From: Streptomyces corallincola
GTDB taxonomy: Bacteria > Actinomycetota > Actinomycetes > Streptomycetales > Streptomycetaceae
DNA length: 45,218 nucleotides
Direction of reading: 5' to 3'
NCBI RefSeq assembly: GCF_019104725.1
Contig: NZ_JAHRXF010000048.1
Location: 1-45,218 of the forward strand
This document shows positions 25,514-33,619 of this stretch, piece after piece. Position 1 is the first letter of the stretch. Every line of letters starts with the position of its first letter. The notes under the pieces are model-generated. The model saw only the letters and a program-made list of their open reading frames with translations, ran no database searches and was not told where the DNA came from. A program made the translations under genes and the position numbers.

Positions 25514-25856
25514 CTAATAGGTCGTCGGTGAGCCCGAGCACGGCAGTGCAAGGGCCCCGATGCGAGATGGAAGCCTGCCGCCGTTCTGGGGCTTTTGATC
25601 CCTGTGTTCAGACCGGCTCTGCCTCACCCACGCCCTGCCGAGCGGAGACCTTCGGTAGTTCCGGGACCTTGATCTCCTGTCAAAGACCGGTCCCGCCCGG
25701 CAGGGGCACGGATGCAGGTTTCATGTCTTCAGCTCGCCGACAGGGGCCACCTCTCAGCAGTTCGCGAGCCATGAGCTCTCCAGCAGATCGAGGTCCCTGT
25801 CGGTCGCTGGAGACACGAACGGCTCATGAGATGGCGTGCCTTGAGCACTTCTATTA

Positions 25857-26744
25857 GAACTCCTATCGCAATGACTTCAGGCGTCGCCAGCAGATGAGTG
25901 CGCATCCGAGGGTGAGGAAGGCCTCGTGGATGTCGTCGCGGATCTCCCAGCGGATCCGCAGGCGGCGGAACCAGTGGAGATGAGCGAACGCGCGTTCCAC
26001 GAACCACCGTTGGGTGCCGAGCCCGGAGCCGTGTTCGGTGCCGCGGCGGGCGATCAGCGGCTTCACGCCGAGATCCCATACCAGGCGGCGGTACTTGTCG
26101 TGGTCGTAGCCGCGGTCGCCGAGCACCACGTCGGGGCGGCGCCGGGGCCGGCCGCGCTTGCCCCGTACCGGCGGCACGGCCTGAAGGAGCGGGATCAGCT
26201 GGGTGACGTCGTTGCGGTTGCCGCCGGTCAAGGTGGCGGCCAGCGGAATACCGGTCGCGTCGGTGATCAGGTGGTGCTTGCTGCCCGTCCTGCCCCGGTC
26301 GACAGGGCTTCGTCCCGTCTTGGGTCCCCCTTTAACGCGCGGATGTGCGAGCCGTCGACCGCCGCACGGGAGAAGTCCAGGACGTTCGCGCCGCGAAGTT
26401 TGGCCAGGAGCACCTCGTGCAGCCGGGGCCAGACTCCGGCCTCGGTCCACTCGGCCAGGCGGCGCCAGCAGGTCATGCCCGAGCCGAAGCCAAGTTCCTG
26501 CGGAAGGTGTTCCCAGGCGATCCCGGTATGCAGCACGAACAGGATGCCCTGGAACACCAGCCGGTCCGGATGCCGCTCACGTCCCGGATACCGCACCCGA
26601 CGCTCCACCTTCGGCAACAGCGGCTCGACCACCGCCCACAGCTCGTCGTCGACCTCCCACGGCTTCGGTCGCCCCACCCCACACCCCCAGATCGCCAGAC
26701 TCAGAGCGATCCAACCACGACGAAGATCATTTCGTTAGGAGTTC
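25857..26744 (-). mobile_element. 888-bp IS5-family element with inverted repeats and TTA duplication
   Basis: The ends are imperfect inverted repeats: GAACTCCTATCGCAATGA at the left and GAACTCCTAACGAAATGA at the right, reading inward. Both sides are flanked by TTA (25854-25856 and 26745-26747). It carries one transposase made from two overlapping frames. Removing it rejoins CTATTA with GAGCGCC, matching the uninterrupted element 2 left end. Confidence 0.85.
25863..26677 (-). CDS. IS5-family transposase, two frames joined by -1 frameshifting
   Basis: The first frame (GTG at 26677) encodes the N-terminal part WEVDDELWAVVEPLLPKVERR, WRRLAEWTEAGVW and VDGSHIRALKG. The second frame, ending at 25863, continues with GPKTGRSPVDRGRTGSKHH, TGGNRNDVTQLIPLL, GDRGYDHDKYRR and FVERAFAHLHWFRRL. 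The switch fits a -1 slip on A-AAG-GGG (on the minus strand, near 26332). This is the programmed frameshift arrangement known for many IS5 relatives. The DDE residues lie in VDGSH, GDRGYD and VERAF. The gene appears intact if frameshifting works. Confidence 0.8.
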
Positions 26745-26802
26745 TTAGAGCGCCGCGTGCTCCGCACGGGTCCGACCTGCAGATTCATACAGAGGCACAG
26801 GA

Positions 26803-28037
26803 TTGAACAAGATCTTTTGCGGCATCGACTGGGCGGAGGGGCACCACGACATAGCCTTGGTCGGCCAGGACGGAACCCAGGTTGCCAAGCTAAGGATCAG
26901 CGACGACAGCGCCAGCTTTCACGCGCTGATGGAACTTCTGACCCAGCATGGTGACAGCGCAGCAGATCCGGTCCCAGTCGCCATCGAAACGCCTCGTGGG
27001 CTTCTCGTCGCCGCCTTGCGGGCCACCGGCCGCCAGATCTACGCAATCAATCCATTGGCCGCTGCAAGATATCGCGACCGTGCCAGCGTGTCCCGAGCCA
27101 AGTCCGACGCGGCAGACGCCCGAGTCCTGGCCAACATCCTGCGGACCGATCGGCACGCCCACCGGCCCCTGCCCGACGACAGCGAGACCGTACAGGCCGT
27201 CGCCGTCCTGGCCCGCGCTCACCAGGACGCCATCTGGGACCGGCAACAGATGATCAACCGGCTCCGGTCACACCTACGCGAGTACTGTCCAGCCGCCCTC
27301 ACTGCCTTCCACGGTGCTGGCAAACCCGGACTCGACTCTCCGCGCGCTCGCATGATCTTGACTGCCGCACCCACACCGGCCGACACCGCCAGGCTCACCC
27401 GCAGTCAGCTGCGCGCGTTGCTCAAGCGCGGTGAACGTCCACGTTGTGGGATCGAAGCCGAGGTCGAGCGACTTCGGACGATCTTCCGCGCGGAATCTCT
27501 CCAGCAGCTGCCGCAGGTCGAGCGTGCTATGGGACAGCAAGCAGTGGCACTCGTCCGACAGGTCGACGCCGCTTGCGTCAGCGTGGCCCAGTTGGCAGTG
27601 GCGACGGAAGAGACAGTCCTCGTGCACCGGGATGCCGAGGTCATCACCAGTTTCCCGGGACTCTCAGTGCTTTCTGGAGCACGCGTCCTCGCCGAGATCG
27701 GAGACGACCGCGAACGCTTCACGAACGCCAGAGCCATGAAGGCACACGCCGGCGCGGTCCCGTCACACGAGCCTCCGGCCGCAGCAACGTGGTTGTGGCC
27801 CGGACCGTCAAGAACCAGAGACTGGTCTCTGCCGGACACATGTGGGCCTTCGCAGCCCTGCGTACGCAGGCTCCACGCGCCCACTATGACCGACGGCGTG
27901 CTGGTGGAGAACGCCATACCGCAGCTCTCCGGAACCTGTTCAACAAGCTACTCGGCTGCCTCTACCACTGCTTGCAGAACCGCATGGCCTACGACCCTGA
28001 ACGGGCCTTCGCTGGCCCCGTCGGGCTCGCTGCCTAG
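26803..28037 (+). pseudogene. IS110-family transposase 1 with a frameshift
   Basis: TTG 26803 starts CGIDWAEGHHDIALVG, the DEDD-type RuvC-like N-terminus, with VAIETPRGLL and KSDAADARVLANILR carrying the other acidic residues. The Tnp20 part follows (ITSFPGLSVLSGARVLAEIGDD). After MKAHAGAVP, near 27765, the frame is lost. The expected VTRASGRSNVVVARTVKNQR to LYHCLQNRMAYDPE is in the next frame and ends at 28035-28037. One missing base (GGCTCCC to GGTCCC) would explain it. The C-terminal Ser nucleophile is cut off from the protein, so it is inactive. Confidence 0.85.
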
Positions 28038-28426
28038 AGCTTCGGGCCCACGAAGACGTCGACTGCGACCGCGGTCCAGCCGGGCTCGTTCACTGCGACA
28101 CGGACTTGCCGCCTACCGGCCTCACCGATGAGGCTCACGAATCGCGTCACACCCATGACATCACCGATGACCAGCCGTCCGTCAGCCAAGGACATCGGCC
28201 TCTCGAAGACAGTCGTGAAGGAGGGATCAGGCCCTAGCCCCTCGTCGACGGGCTCGGTGAAGAGCCGGACCTTGATGAGTTGCACCTGAGCCTGAACCCG
28301 AACCACCACATGGGTGTCGCATCCGACAGCGGCCTCGCTTCCCAGCTCCAACGCCGGCAGCCAGTCGGTCGACCCCAATGCCAGAACCGGGTGATTCACC
28401 CGAAACTCAACGCCAGCGACCTGCAT
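28034..28426 (-). CDS. hypothetical protein in the mobile island
   Basis: This 130-residue protein has no signal or membrane segment and reads as a soluble beta-rich domain (VEFRVNHPVLALGSTDWLPALELGSEAAVGC, RFVSLIGEAGRRQVRVAVNEPGW). Similar proteins of unknown role are, as I recall, widespread in Streptomyces. Its stop shares a CTAG with the stop of the convergent IS110 transposase. IS110 insertion may therefore have trimmed its last residues (VDVFVGPKL). Bases 28427-28567 upstream hold only its presumed promoter. Confidence 0.55.
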   Translation of the reverse strand: MQVAGVEFRVNHPVLALGSTDWLPALELGSEAAVGCDTHVVVRVQAQVQLIKVRLFTEPVDEGLGPDPSFTTVFERPMSLADGRLVIGDVMGVTRFVSLIGEAGRRQVRVAVNEPGWTAVAVDVFVGPKL

Positions 28427-28567
28427 GTTCGGTTCTCTCCGGTGTCCCCCTTATGACGCGCGGCGATGGTATCGGGCGGCTACGACATGTCAGCCAACTG
28501 TCTCCGACCACCGGGGCCAGACGTCACGCCAGCACCCACTGAGTTGACCTCCAGCGACATGAGATGT

Positions 28568-28858
28568 CTTCGACTGCGCTGCGATGGTGTGGTCGTGGGT
28601 GGGCACGAGGGTGCCGTCCACGATGAGTACGGTGCTCTTGGCGAACCGCTTGCGGGGCTGGAGCGCGAGCATGGGGCCGATGTGGTCGATGACCCGGTCC
28701 GCAGCCGACTTCGACACCCCGAAGAGCGGAACGAGCTGTCGCATTGTCAGGTTCGTGCGCCAGTAGGCCGCGACGAGCAGTGCTCGGTCCTCCAGTGGTA
28801 GGCTCCACGGCCGCCCCCTTTGGACCGCGTCCGCACCCTCACGTCGCAGCACAGTCAC
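28568..28858 (-). pseudogene. IS5-type (ISL2-like) transposase, N-terminal half
   Basis: From GTG 28858 the frame reads TVLRREGADAVQRGRPWSLP, then LLVAAYWRTNLTMRQLVPLFGVSKSAADRVIDHIGPM (helix-turn-helix) and the first catalytic Asp segment IVDGTLVPTHDHTIAAQSK. After that Lys codon (28568-28570) the sequence leaves the family. The family-typical GLSPRQLAKL lies upstream in frame but has no start codon. The other half is at 25118-25513. Confidence 0.75.
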
Positions 28859-28920
28859 CAGCTTGGCGAGCTGCCGCGGGCTCAGGCCGGTGAACGGGGC
28901 TATCCAGACACCTCAGGGCT

Positions 28921-29241
28921 CTAACGAGTCAAGTCCTCGTCGGTGAGCTCGTGGTTTCCCCAGCGGTTCCAGAGCGTGTGGTGCCAGTCATCGGCATCGG
29001 GCCCGGGTGGTGCGACCGCCGGTACCGGGCCTGGGCTGGTCTCGATCAGGTGCAGCAGCGACCAGGCGACGCCGTAGCAGTCGTCGGGGCCGAAGCAGGC
29101 AGCCAGGGCCTGCGCCTCGTTCCGTGTGACGGGTGTGGGTATGGCTTCGAGTTGTTTGACTCGCCGGTCAATCTCCTCCTCGTCGGCGTCCCAGTCGGGG
29201 AGCGGGCCGTCGGCGAGGAACGTCCGAACTTCAGGTCTCAT
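28921..29241 (-). CDS. hypothetical protein, conserved Streptomyces type
   Basis: This 106-residue protein starts at ATG 29241 (MRPEVRTFLADGPLPDW), preferred over 29277, which would lie in the end of the IS110 element. It is acidic, with EEEIDRRVKQLEAIPTP, then CFGPDDCYGVAWSLLHLIET. No membrane or signal segment is present. Its TAG falls in the CTAA at the edge of the IS5-type element, so the C-terminus may be altered. It is related by pattern to small hypothetical proteins common in Streptomyces. Function is unknown. Confidence 0.6.
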   Translation of the reverse strand: MRPEVRTFLADGPLPDWDADEEEIDRRVKQLEAIPTPVTRNEAQALAACFGPDDCYGVAWSLLHLIETSPGPVPAVAPPGPDADDWHHTLWNRWGNHELTDEDLTR

Positions 29242-29293
29242 CCGCGAATGATCGACTGCTGTGGGTGACCTGAGCAAGGCGCGATGCCGCAGG

Positions 29294-30535
29294 TCAAGCG
29301 GCAGCCGTCTCGGTCGCCGAGGGCGGTGAGGGGAAGGCGGCCAGTTCGTCGAACCGTTCGCCGTGCTGGAGGCAGTGGTAGAGCTGGCCGATCATGCGGT
29401 TGAAAAGGTTGCGCTCGGCGGCAGCGTCCCAGTCTGCATGGCTGTCGCGGCGGCGCCGGTAATGGGCTTTGGCGCCGGGTGAAGCGGTGATCGCGGAGAA
29501 GGCCCAGAGGTATCCGGCGTGGTTGAGGCGGTCGTTCTTCACCCAGCGTCGGGTGATAGCCGACTTCTTGCCGGAGGCCCGGGTGATGGGCGAGGCGCCG
29601 GCGTATGCCTTCAGGCCGCGGGCGTCGGCGAACCGCTGTCGGTCGTCCCCGATCTCGGCAAGCACCCGGGCCCCGAGCTGGGTGCCGAGGCCGGGGAAGC
29701 TGAGGATGATCTCAGCGTCTGGGTGCTGAGGGAATGCCTCCTCCACCGCCTCGGCGAGGTTGTCGGCCGAGGTGCAGGCAGCCTCCAACTGCATCAGGAG
29801 AGCAAGCATCTGCTTTCCGAGTGCGTCCTCGACCAGCTGTGGCTGGTGAGCCCAGTCGGCCCGGAGAACCTCGCGGAGCCGCTCGGCGTCAGCTGCGATG
29901 CCCCGTTGACGGCCAGCCCGCTTGAGCGCGGCCTGTAACTGTGTGCGTGTGACGCGGGCGGCCTTGGCTGGCGTCGGGGCCAGCTTGAGGAGCTGGTGAG
30001 CTTCGGGTCGGCAGAGGCCGTTCTTCCAGGATTCGACGGCCACGAGGGCGGCCGGGTAGTACTCGCGTAGCAGGGAGCGGAGCTGATTGGCGATCCGCTG
30101 CCGGTTCCAGGTGGCGTCCTGCTGGGCGCGGGCGAGGACGGCGACAGCGCGGGCCAGGTCACTGTCCTGGGGAAGCGGCCGGTGAGCGTGCATGTCTGTC
30201 CGCAGCACGTTGGCCAGGACCAGGGCGTCGCCCGGGTCGGACTTCTTGCGCGAGACGGAGTGCCTGTCTTGGTAGCGGGCCGCGGCCATCGGGTTGATCG
30301 CAAACACCTGTCGTTTGCCGGTCCGCAGCACCGCGACCAGCAGGCCCCGGGATGTCTCGACCGCGACCGGGATCGGGAACTCCTCCGTGTCGCCGTACTC
30401 AGCGAGCAGATCCAAAGGGATCTTGTAGCCAGCGACGTCATCGGTGATATGCCGCTTGGCCACCAACTGGCCACTGTCGTCGACCAAGGCGACGTCGTGT
30501 GTCTTCTCCGCCCAGTCGATGCCGCAGTAGATCAA
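29294..30535 (-). CDS. IS110-family transposase 2
   Basis: This 413-residue protein starts at TTG 30535 behind GGAAAGG. The DEDD RuvC-like domain has CGIDWAEKTHDVALVD, VAVETSRGLLVAVLR and KSDPGDALVLANVLR. The coiled middle and the Tnp20 domain follow (ILSFPGLGTQLGARVLAEIGDDRQRF, then the Ser region SPITRASGKKSAITRR). The C-terminus includes RNLFNRMIGQLYHCLQHG. All expected segments are in one frame, so it is probably active. It would work with the RNA made from the adjacent left end. It differs clearly from the frameshifted copy at 26803, so the two are separate arrivals of related elements. Confidence 0.93.
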   Translation of the reverse strand: MIYCGIDWAEKTHDVALVDDSGQLVAKRHITDDVAGYKIPLDLLAEYGDTEEFPIPVAVETSRGLLVAVLRTGKRQVFAINPMAAARYQDRHSVSRKKSDPGDALVLANVLRTDMHAHRPLPQDSDLARAVAVLARAQQDATWNRQRIANQLRSLLREYYPAALVAVESWKNGLCRPEAHQLLKLAPTPAKAARVTRTQLQAALKRAGRQRGIAADAERLREVLRADWAHQPQLVEDALGKQMLALLMQLEAACTSADNLAEAVEEAFPQHPDAEIILSFPGLGTQLGARVLAEIGDDRQRFADARGLKAYAGASPITRASGKKSAITRRWVKNDRLNHAGYLWAFSAITASPGAKAHYRRRRDSHADWDAAAERNLFNRMIGQLYHCLQHGERFDELAAFPSPPSATETAAA

Positions 30536-30850
30536 GACCTTTCCCCTCCCCGTGCTCGGGTGTTCGTACTGGTCACGAGCTCATGCGGAACCACGCAGCG
30601 ACCTAATCCAAGGACTCGACTCGAGGCCGGTCCGCCACCTCAGCAACTGTTCGTGGCACCAGCTCACTGCATGGGCCCCGGTCTGCTTTGGAGCTGAAGC
30701 GGCTCGGGCATCACGAGGGGGCGGGCACCATGCAGCAGGCTCGCACCACAGACACCAACGAGTGAGCACGCAGGCAGTGTTGACGATGGTGACGGTCACG
30801 AGAGCGCCGGGCATCACCGCTCTGGATATAGGGATCAGGTCCCCGGACGA
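30536..30850 (-). ncRNA. candidate IS110 bridge-RNA region of element 2
   Basis: This 315-base non-coding stretch before the transposase carries the same three blocks as element 1 (minus-strand reading): the TGATCCCT block at 30822-30838, CACGAAC...TGAGGTGGCG at 30633-30655, and TTAGGTCGCTGCGTG with a following TTCCGCA hairpin at 30585-30607. Conservation without any open frame supports a structured RNA. From 30851 to 31038 I see no gene. Confidence 0.45.
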
Positions 30851-31038
30851 CTCAAGGCGTCAGCCCGACACTCACGTGACCGCCATCGCGACCAACATCT
30901 GCTGCAGAAACAGCCCGGCGTACGTCTCTCAGGGCTGTCCTTACCCCCGGATTAGGACGGCTCCGACGCCGTGATCAACCCCAGCCACAACGTGATCATT
31001 GCACTGAGTGAAGGTCTCAACCGCCCGCTGAGGTGGCG

Positions 31039-31506
31039 CTACCCCTCACGGGGTTTGTGCAGGCGCTGATACCACCACACATCACCGTTCCAGGGCCGTC
31101 GATCGGCAAAGGGATCAGGCAGAGTGCGCTTGAGGAACACCCGGTCCAGGGCCATCATTCGGCGTCTTAGCTCAGCACGAGCCCGAGGTGGCAGGTGCTC
31201 AAGGACCGCTTCGAGGAGATCGCGGGCATGCCTGACATCATCGAGGGCGTGGCCCCGGCAGCCACACTCTTCGTCTTGCGGGTAGAGGGGTCGACGTCCT
31301 GGAGCCCCCAGGAAAGCTTCATACCGTCGCAGTGCCTGGTCGATGGCACCCGGGTAGAGGAAGCTGGAGCCGAGCTCTTCGACGCGGTGGATTGCGATGC
31401 TGGTGCCCGCAGAGAGCCCGTGGATCCGTTCCAGCGGCGGCTTGTCCCACCTACGCGGCCGCCCAAGGTGTCCGGTGCGCAGCGCACCTGGCCGTCTACG
31501 CGGCAT
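31039..31506 (-). CDS. hypothetical protein, conserved Streptomyces type
   Basis: This 155-residue, basic, helical protein starts at ATG 31506. It has a GTSIAIHRVEELGSSFLYPGAIDQALRRYE-like core, then a Cys pair in DEECGCRGHALDDVRHARDLLEAVLEHLP and a C-terminal DPFADRRPW. I recall similar proteins as common unassigned Streptomyces genes. A tiny frame on the plus strand at 31527-31589 is too short to support. The gene may be a passenger of the mobile island. Confidence 0.6.
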   Translation of the reverse strand: MPRRRPGALRTGHLGRPRRWDKPPLERIHGLSAGTSIAIHRVEELGSSFLYPGAIDQALRRYEAFLGAPGRRPLYPQDEECGCRGHALDDVRHARDLLEAVLEHLPPRARAELRRRMMALDRVFLKRTLPDPFADRRPWNGDVWWYQRLHKPREG

Positions 31507-31601
31507 AGGCCTTTCGGCATGCAGTCATGAGCAGCATTCTGCCAGCAGCCGTCAAGCTGGCCGAAGCAGGGCGCTGCGGCCAGGAGTAACGGGACAGCTC
31601 G

Positions 31602-32287
31602 TAGGTGAGCTGTTCGAGAGTGGAGCCTCCTCCGTCGTTTTGCGCTGTCAATGGTCTGACGGGAGGCCGGCGGTTCTCAAACTCAGCCCGACCGGACACT
31701 GTTGACCAAGCAGGTGGAGATGCTGCGCGTGTTCGTGCCGTCGAGTCGGGTGCCGGCAGTGCTGTCTGCCGACGTGGAGGCCGGGGCGATGGTGTTGGAG
31801 GAGGTCCTGCCCGGCACCGTGGCCGAGGACATGCCGCAGACGTCTTTGCCAGAGCAGTGGTTCCTTCGCCCGGATCGGTCGGCGGCTGTCCGAGCCGGCC
31901 ATCGGCGCACGGATCGACCAGGCCGCATGGCAGCGGGCGATGCGGCGCTGTGAGACGTTGCTGGACAGCCAGGCCAGGCTCGTGTTGTTGCACGGCGATC
32001 TGCACCTCGGCAATGTCCTGGACGGCGGCCCGTCGCGCGGTCCGGTCGCCATCGACCCCAAGGCATGCATCGGTTACCCGTGCTTCGACGCTCTCGACTA
32101 CGTGGTGGCCGGCGCCGGGCAGGAGGGCGTCGAGGCCCGTTGCCAGCGGGTGGCGACCGCGTGCGAGCTCGACGGGAACCGGCTGTATGCCTGGAGCCGA
32201 GTGGGCGCACCAATGGCAGCCATCGCACAACTCACCTATGACGGCCCAGAGCCCGTGATCGACGAACTACTCGCCCTGTCTCGCTGA
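31602..32287 (+). pseudogene. aminoglycoside (APH(6)/hydroxyurea-type) phosphotransferase, main part
   Basis: The pieces are GELFESGASSVVLRCQWSDG and AVLKLSPTG (31604-31690), then in another frame LTKQVEMLRVF...VPAVLSADVEAGAMVLEEVLPGT (31702 onward), then LSEPAIGARIDQAAWQRAM and LLHGDLHLGNVLDGG...AIDPKACIGYPCFDALDY (to 32287). HGDLHLGN is the catalytic Brenner loop and IDP the metal-binding position. Two frameshifts (about 31690 and 31860) add to the interruption by the mobile island. With the 5' part the gene would encode about 267 residues, normal for the family. It is inactive as sequenced. Confidence 0.75.
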
Positions 32288-32336
32288 TCCCACACGACTA
32301 TAAATTTGGCCCGGCGAGGGAGCAGGCCAGGCCATG

Positions 32337-32990
32337 TCAACGGGCTAACGCCTCGGAGGGGCCGATGAACCAGCAGTAGTTCGTCACCCCCAGGTGCAGG
32401 GTGTCGGCGGTCTCGGCGAGAAGGGCTCGGACCTTTTGGTCGCTGCCGACGACAATGGGGTCCTCTGCGGCGGCGCGGGCCACCTTCCCGCCGATGCTTG
32501 CGAAGAAGCTGATCAGGTCGCGGACGCCGGGACCTGTCCGCATTTCGCCTTGCTGGTAGCGGCGGTACTGGGCCAGCACCTGGTCCTTGTTGCGTTCCGC
32601 TCGATGAGTTCCCGCAGCGGATCGCCGTCGGTGTCCGGGCAGTTCGCGCAGCGCGGCTCGCCGTCCCGGTCCCGGCTGGTGATGCGTGGTTCTTCGTGAC
32701 AGCCCGCGCAGACGGCTGGCTCGACGAAGCACGGCGAGCATCCGTCGGCGACGCCTTCGTCCAGCGCAGCCGGGTCTTCGCCGCCGCCCAGTTTCCTGCT
32801 GCGGGGCAGCCGACTCGGCGGCTGTGACGTCGCCCTGGCTGATGGCGGCGTCGAAGGCCACCATGTACGCCCACTCCTCGGGCGAGGTGTCGCGGATGCG
32901 GCGCCACCGCGCGTTGCCGTGGAACGGGCAAGTTATTTGGAATCCGACATCGTGTCGGTTCCGCGTTCCCCTGCTCGGGCGTAGCCTCGG
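32337..32990 (-). pseudogene. PAPS-reductase-like and zinc-ribbon remnant
   Basis: Three minus-strand frames in sequence give recognisable pieces. ITCPFHGNARWRRIRDTSPEEWA with MVAFDAAI looks like the C-terminus of PAPS-reductase-like proteins found on actinobacterial mobile DNA. A Cys-rich segment (CSPCF, CAGCH, CANCPDTDGD) looks like a zinc ribbon. The tail is DLISFFASIGGKVARAAAEDP...NYCWFIGPSEALAR, ending at 32337. At least two frameshifts separate them. Whether this was one gene or two is unclear. Confidence 0.45.
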
Positions 32991-33036
32991 CGGCTCGGTA
33001 GGGTCTGGACCATGACAATGCTTCTGCACCGAGGGG

Positions 33037-33570
33037 TTGCCCGTGGTTGAGCTGCGGGACTTCACCCCCTCTGACGGCCGCCTGCTTGTCGCGTGGATCG
33101 ATGGACCCGTCGAGCTGTGGACATGGTCCAGCCACAACTTCAGTTGGCCGTTCGATGAAGGGCAGCTTGCCGAGTACGTGGCTGAGTCCGCGACACCAGT
33201 GCGCCAGAGTTGGATGGCCGTAGACCCGGCCAAAGACCGAGTCATCGGCCACCTCTCGCTGCGGATCGACGCTGCGAACGCCAGCGGTCGGCTGGGGCGC
33301 GTCCTGGTGGCGCCGGAGGCCCGGGGCAAGGGGTACGGCGCCGCGATGTTGATGAAGGCCCTGGACGCCGGGTTCGGTGAGCTCGGCTTGGAGCAGATCG
33401 AGCTGGGAGTCTGGGACGACAACTCGAACGCGATCCGCCTGTATGAAGGGCTGGGCTTCGTGTGCGATCGTGTGCTGCGGGACGTAGCCGAGTTTGCGGG
33501 CAGATCCTGGTCGGCGATGCAGATGATCTTGCCGAGAGAGGTCTGGGCCGCCGACGCCGCCTCCGCGTAA
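33037..33570 (+). CDS. GNAT-family N-acetyltransferase
   Basis: This 177-residue acetyl-CoA-dependent transferase starts at TTG 33037 or GTG 33043. The core runs WMAVDPAKDRVIGHLSLRI, then the acetyl-CoA loop VLVAPEARGKGYGAAMLMKAL, and the closing strands LGVWDDNSNAIRLYEGLGFV. This is the RimJ/RimL-like pattern. The substrate is unknown. It is the only intact gene in a stretch of decayed mobile DNA, flanked by remnants on both sides. Confidence 0.88.
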   Translation: MPVVELRDFTPSDGRLLVAWIDGPVELWTWSSHNFSWPFDEGQLAEYVAESATPVRQSWMAVDPAKDRVIGHLSLRIDAANASGRLGRVLVAPEARGKGYGAAMLMKALDAGFGELGLEQIELGVWDDNSNAIRLYEGLGFVCDRVLRDVAEFAGRSWSAMQMILPREVWAADAASA

Positions 33571-33619
33571 GGGAGTTCACCGGGAGGCAGCTCTACGTCG
33601 GCAGCTTCCTGGACGTGTG

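Larger units (their letters stand above)
25596..26802 (+). ncRNA. candidate IS110 bridge-RNA region, split by an IS5 insertion
   Basis: IS110 elements encode a bridge RNA in the non-coding end next to the transposase gene. Here that region shares three blocks with the same region of element 2. TGATCCCTGTGTTCAGA (25596-25612) matches TGATCCCTATATCCAGA. CACGAAC plus TGAGATGGCG (25814-25836) matches CACGAAC plus TGAGGTGGCG. The hairpin word TTAGAGCGCCGCGTG (from 26745) matches TTAGGTCGCTGCGTG. The IS5 element (25857-26744) splits the third block. Loop sequences cannot be assigned by eye. Confidence 0.45.
25590..28045 (+). mobile_element. IS110-family element 1, interrupted by an IS5 element
   Basis: The element has a non-coding left end from about 25590, a transposase gene at 26803-28037 and a very short right end. 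Limits are approximate and set by similarity of the left end to element 2. Without the 888-bp IS5 insertion it is about 1.57 kb, as expected for IS110. Both its RNA region and its transposase are damaged. Confidence 0.6.
29245..30850 (-). mobile_element. IS110-family element 2, apparently intact
   Basis: The element is about 1.6 kb with a complete transposase, a long non-coding left end (30536 to about 30850) and a short right end before 29245. Exact ends are estimated because IS110 elements lack inverted repeats. Confidence 0.65.
25050..31603. mobile_element. nested mobile-element island inside a phosphotransferase gene
   Basis: The island is flanked by TA at 25050-25051 and 31602-31603. 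Its ends resemble each other as inverted repeats: AGGGCTTTCCCGTAAAT inward from 25052 and CGAGCTGTCCCGTTACT inward from 31601, 12 of 17 positions equal by eye. It contains a split IS5-type transposase, two IS110 elements, an inner IS5 element and three hypothetical genes. An alternative outer boundary of the IS5-type element is 28920, where CTAA (28921-28924) equals CTAA at 25049-25052. In that case the part 28925-31601 arrived separately. Confidence 0.55.

Noticed and set aside
31527..31589. 20-codon frame starting MSSILPAAVKLAEAGRCGQE
   Set aside because: It is too short, has no clear ribosome site and lies inside the end of the mobile island.
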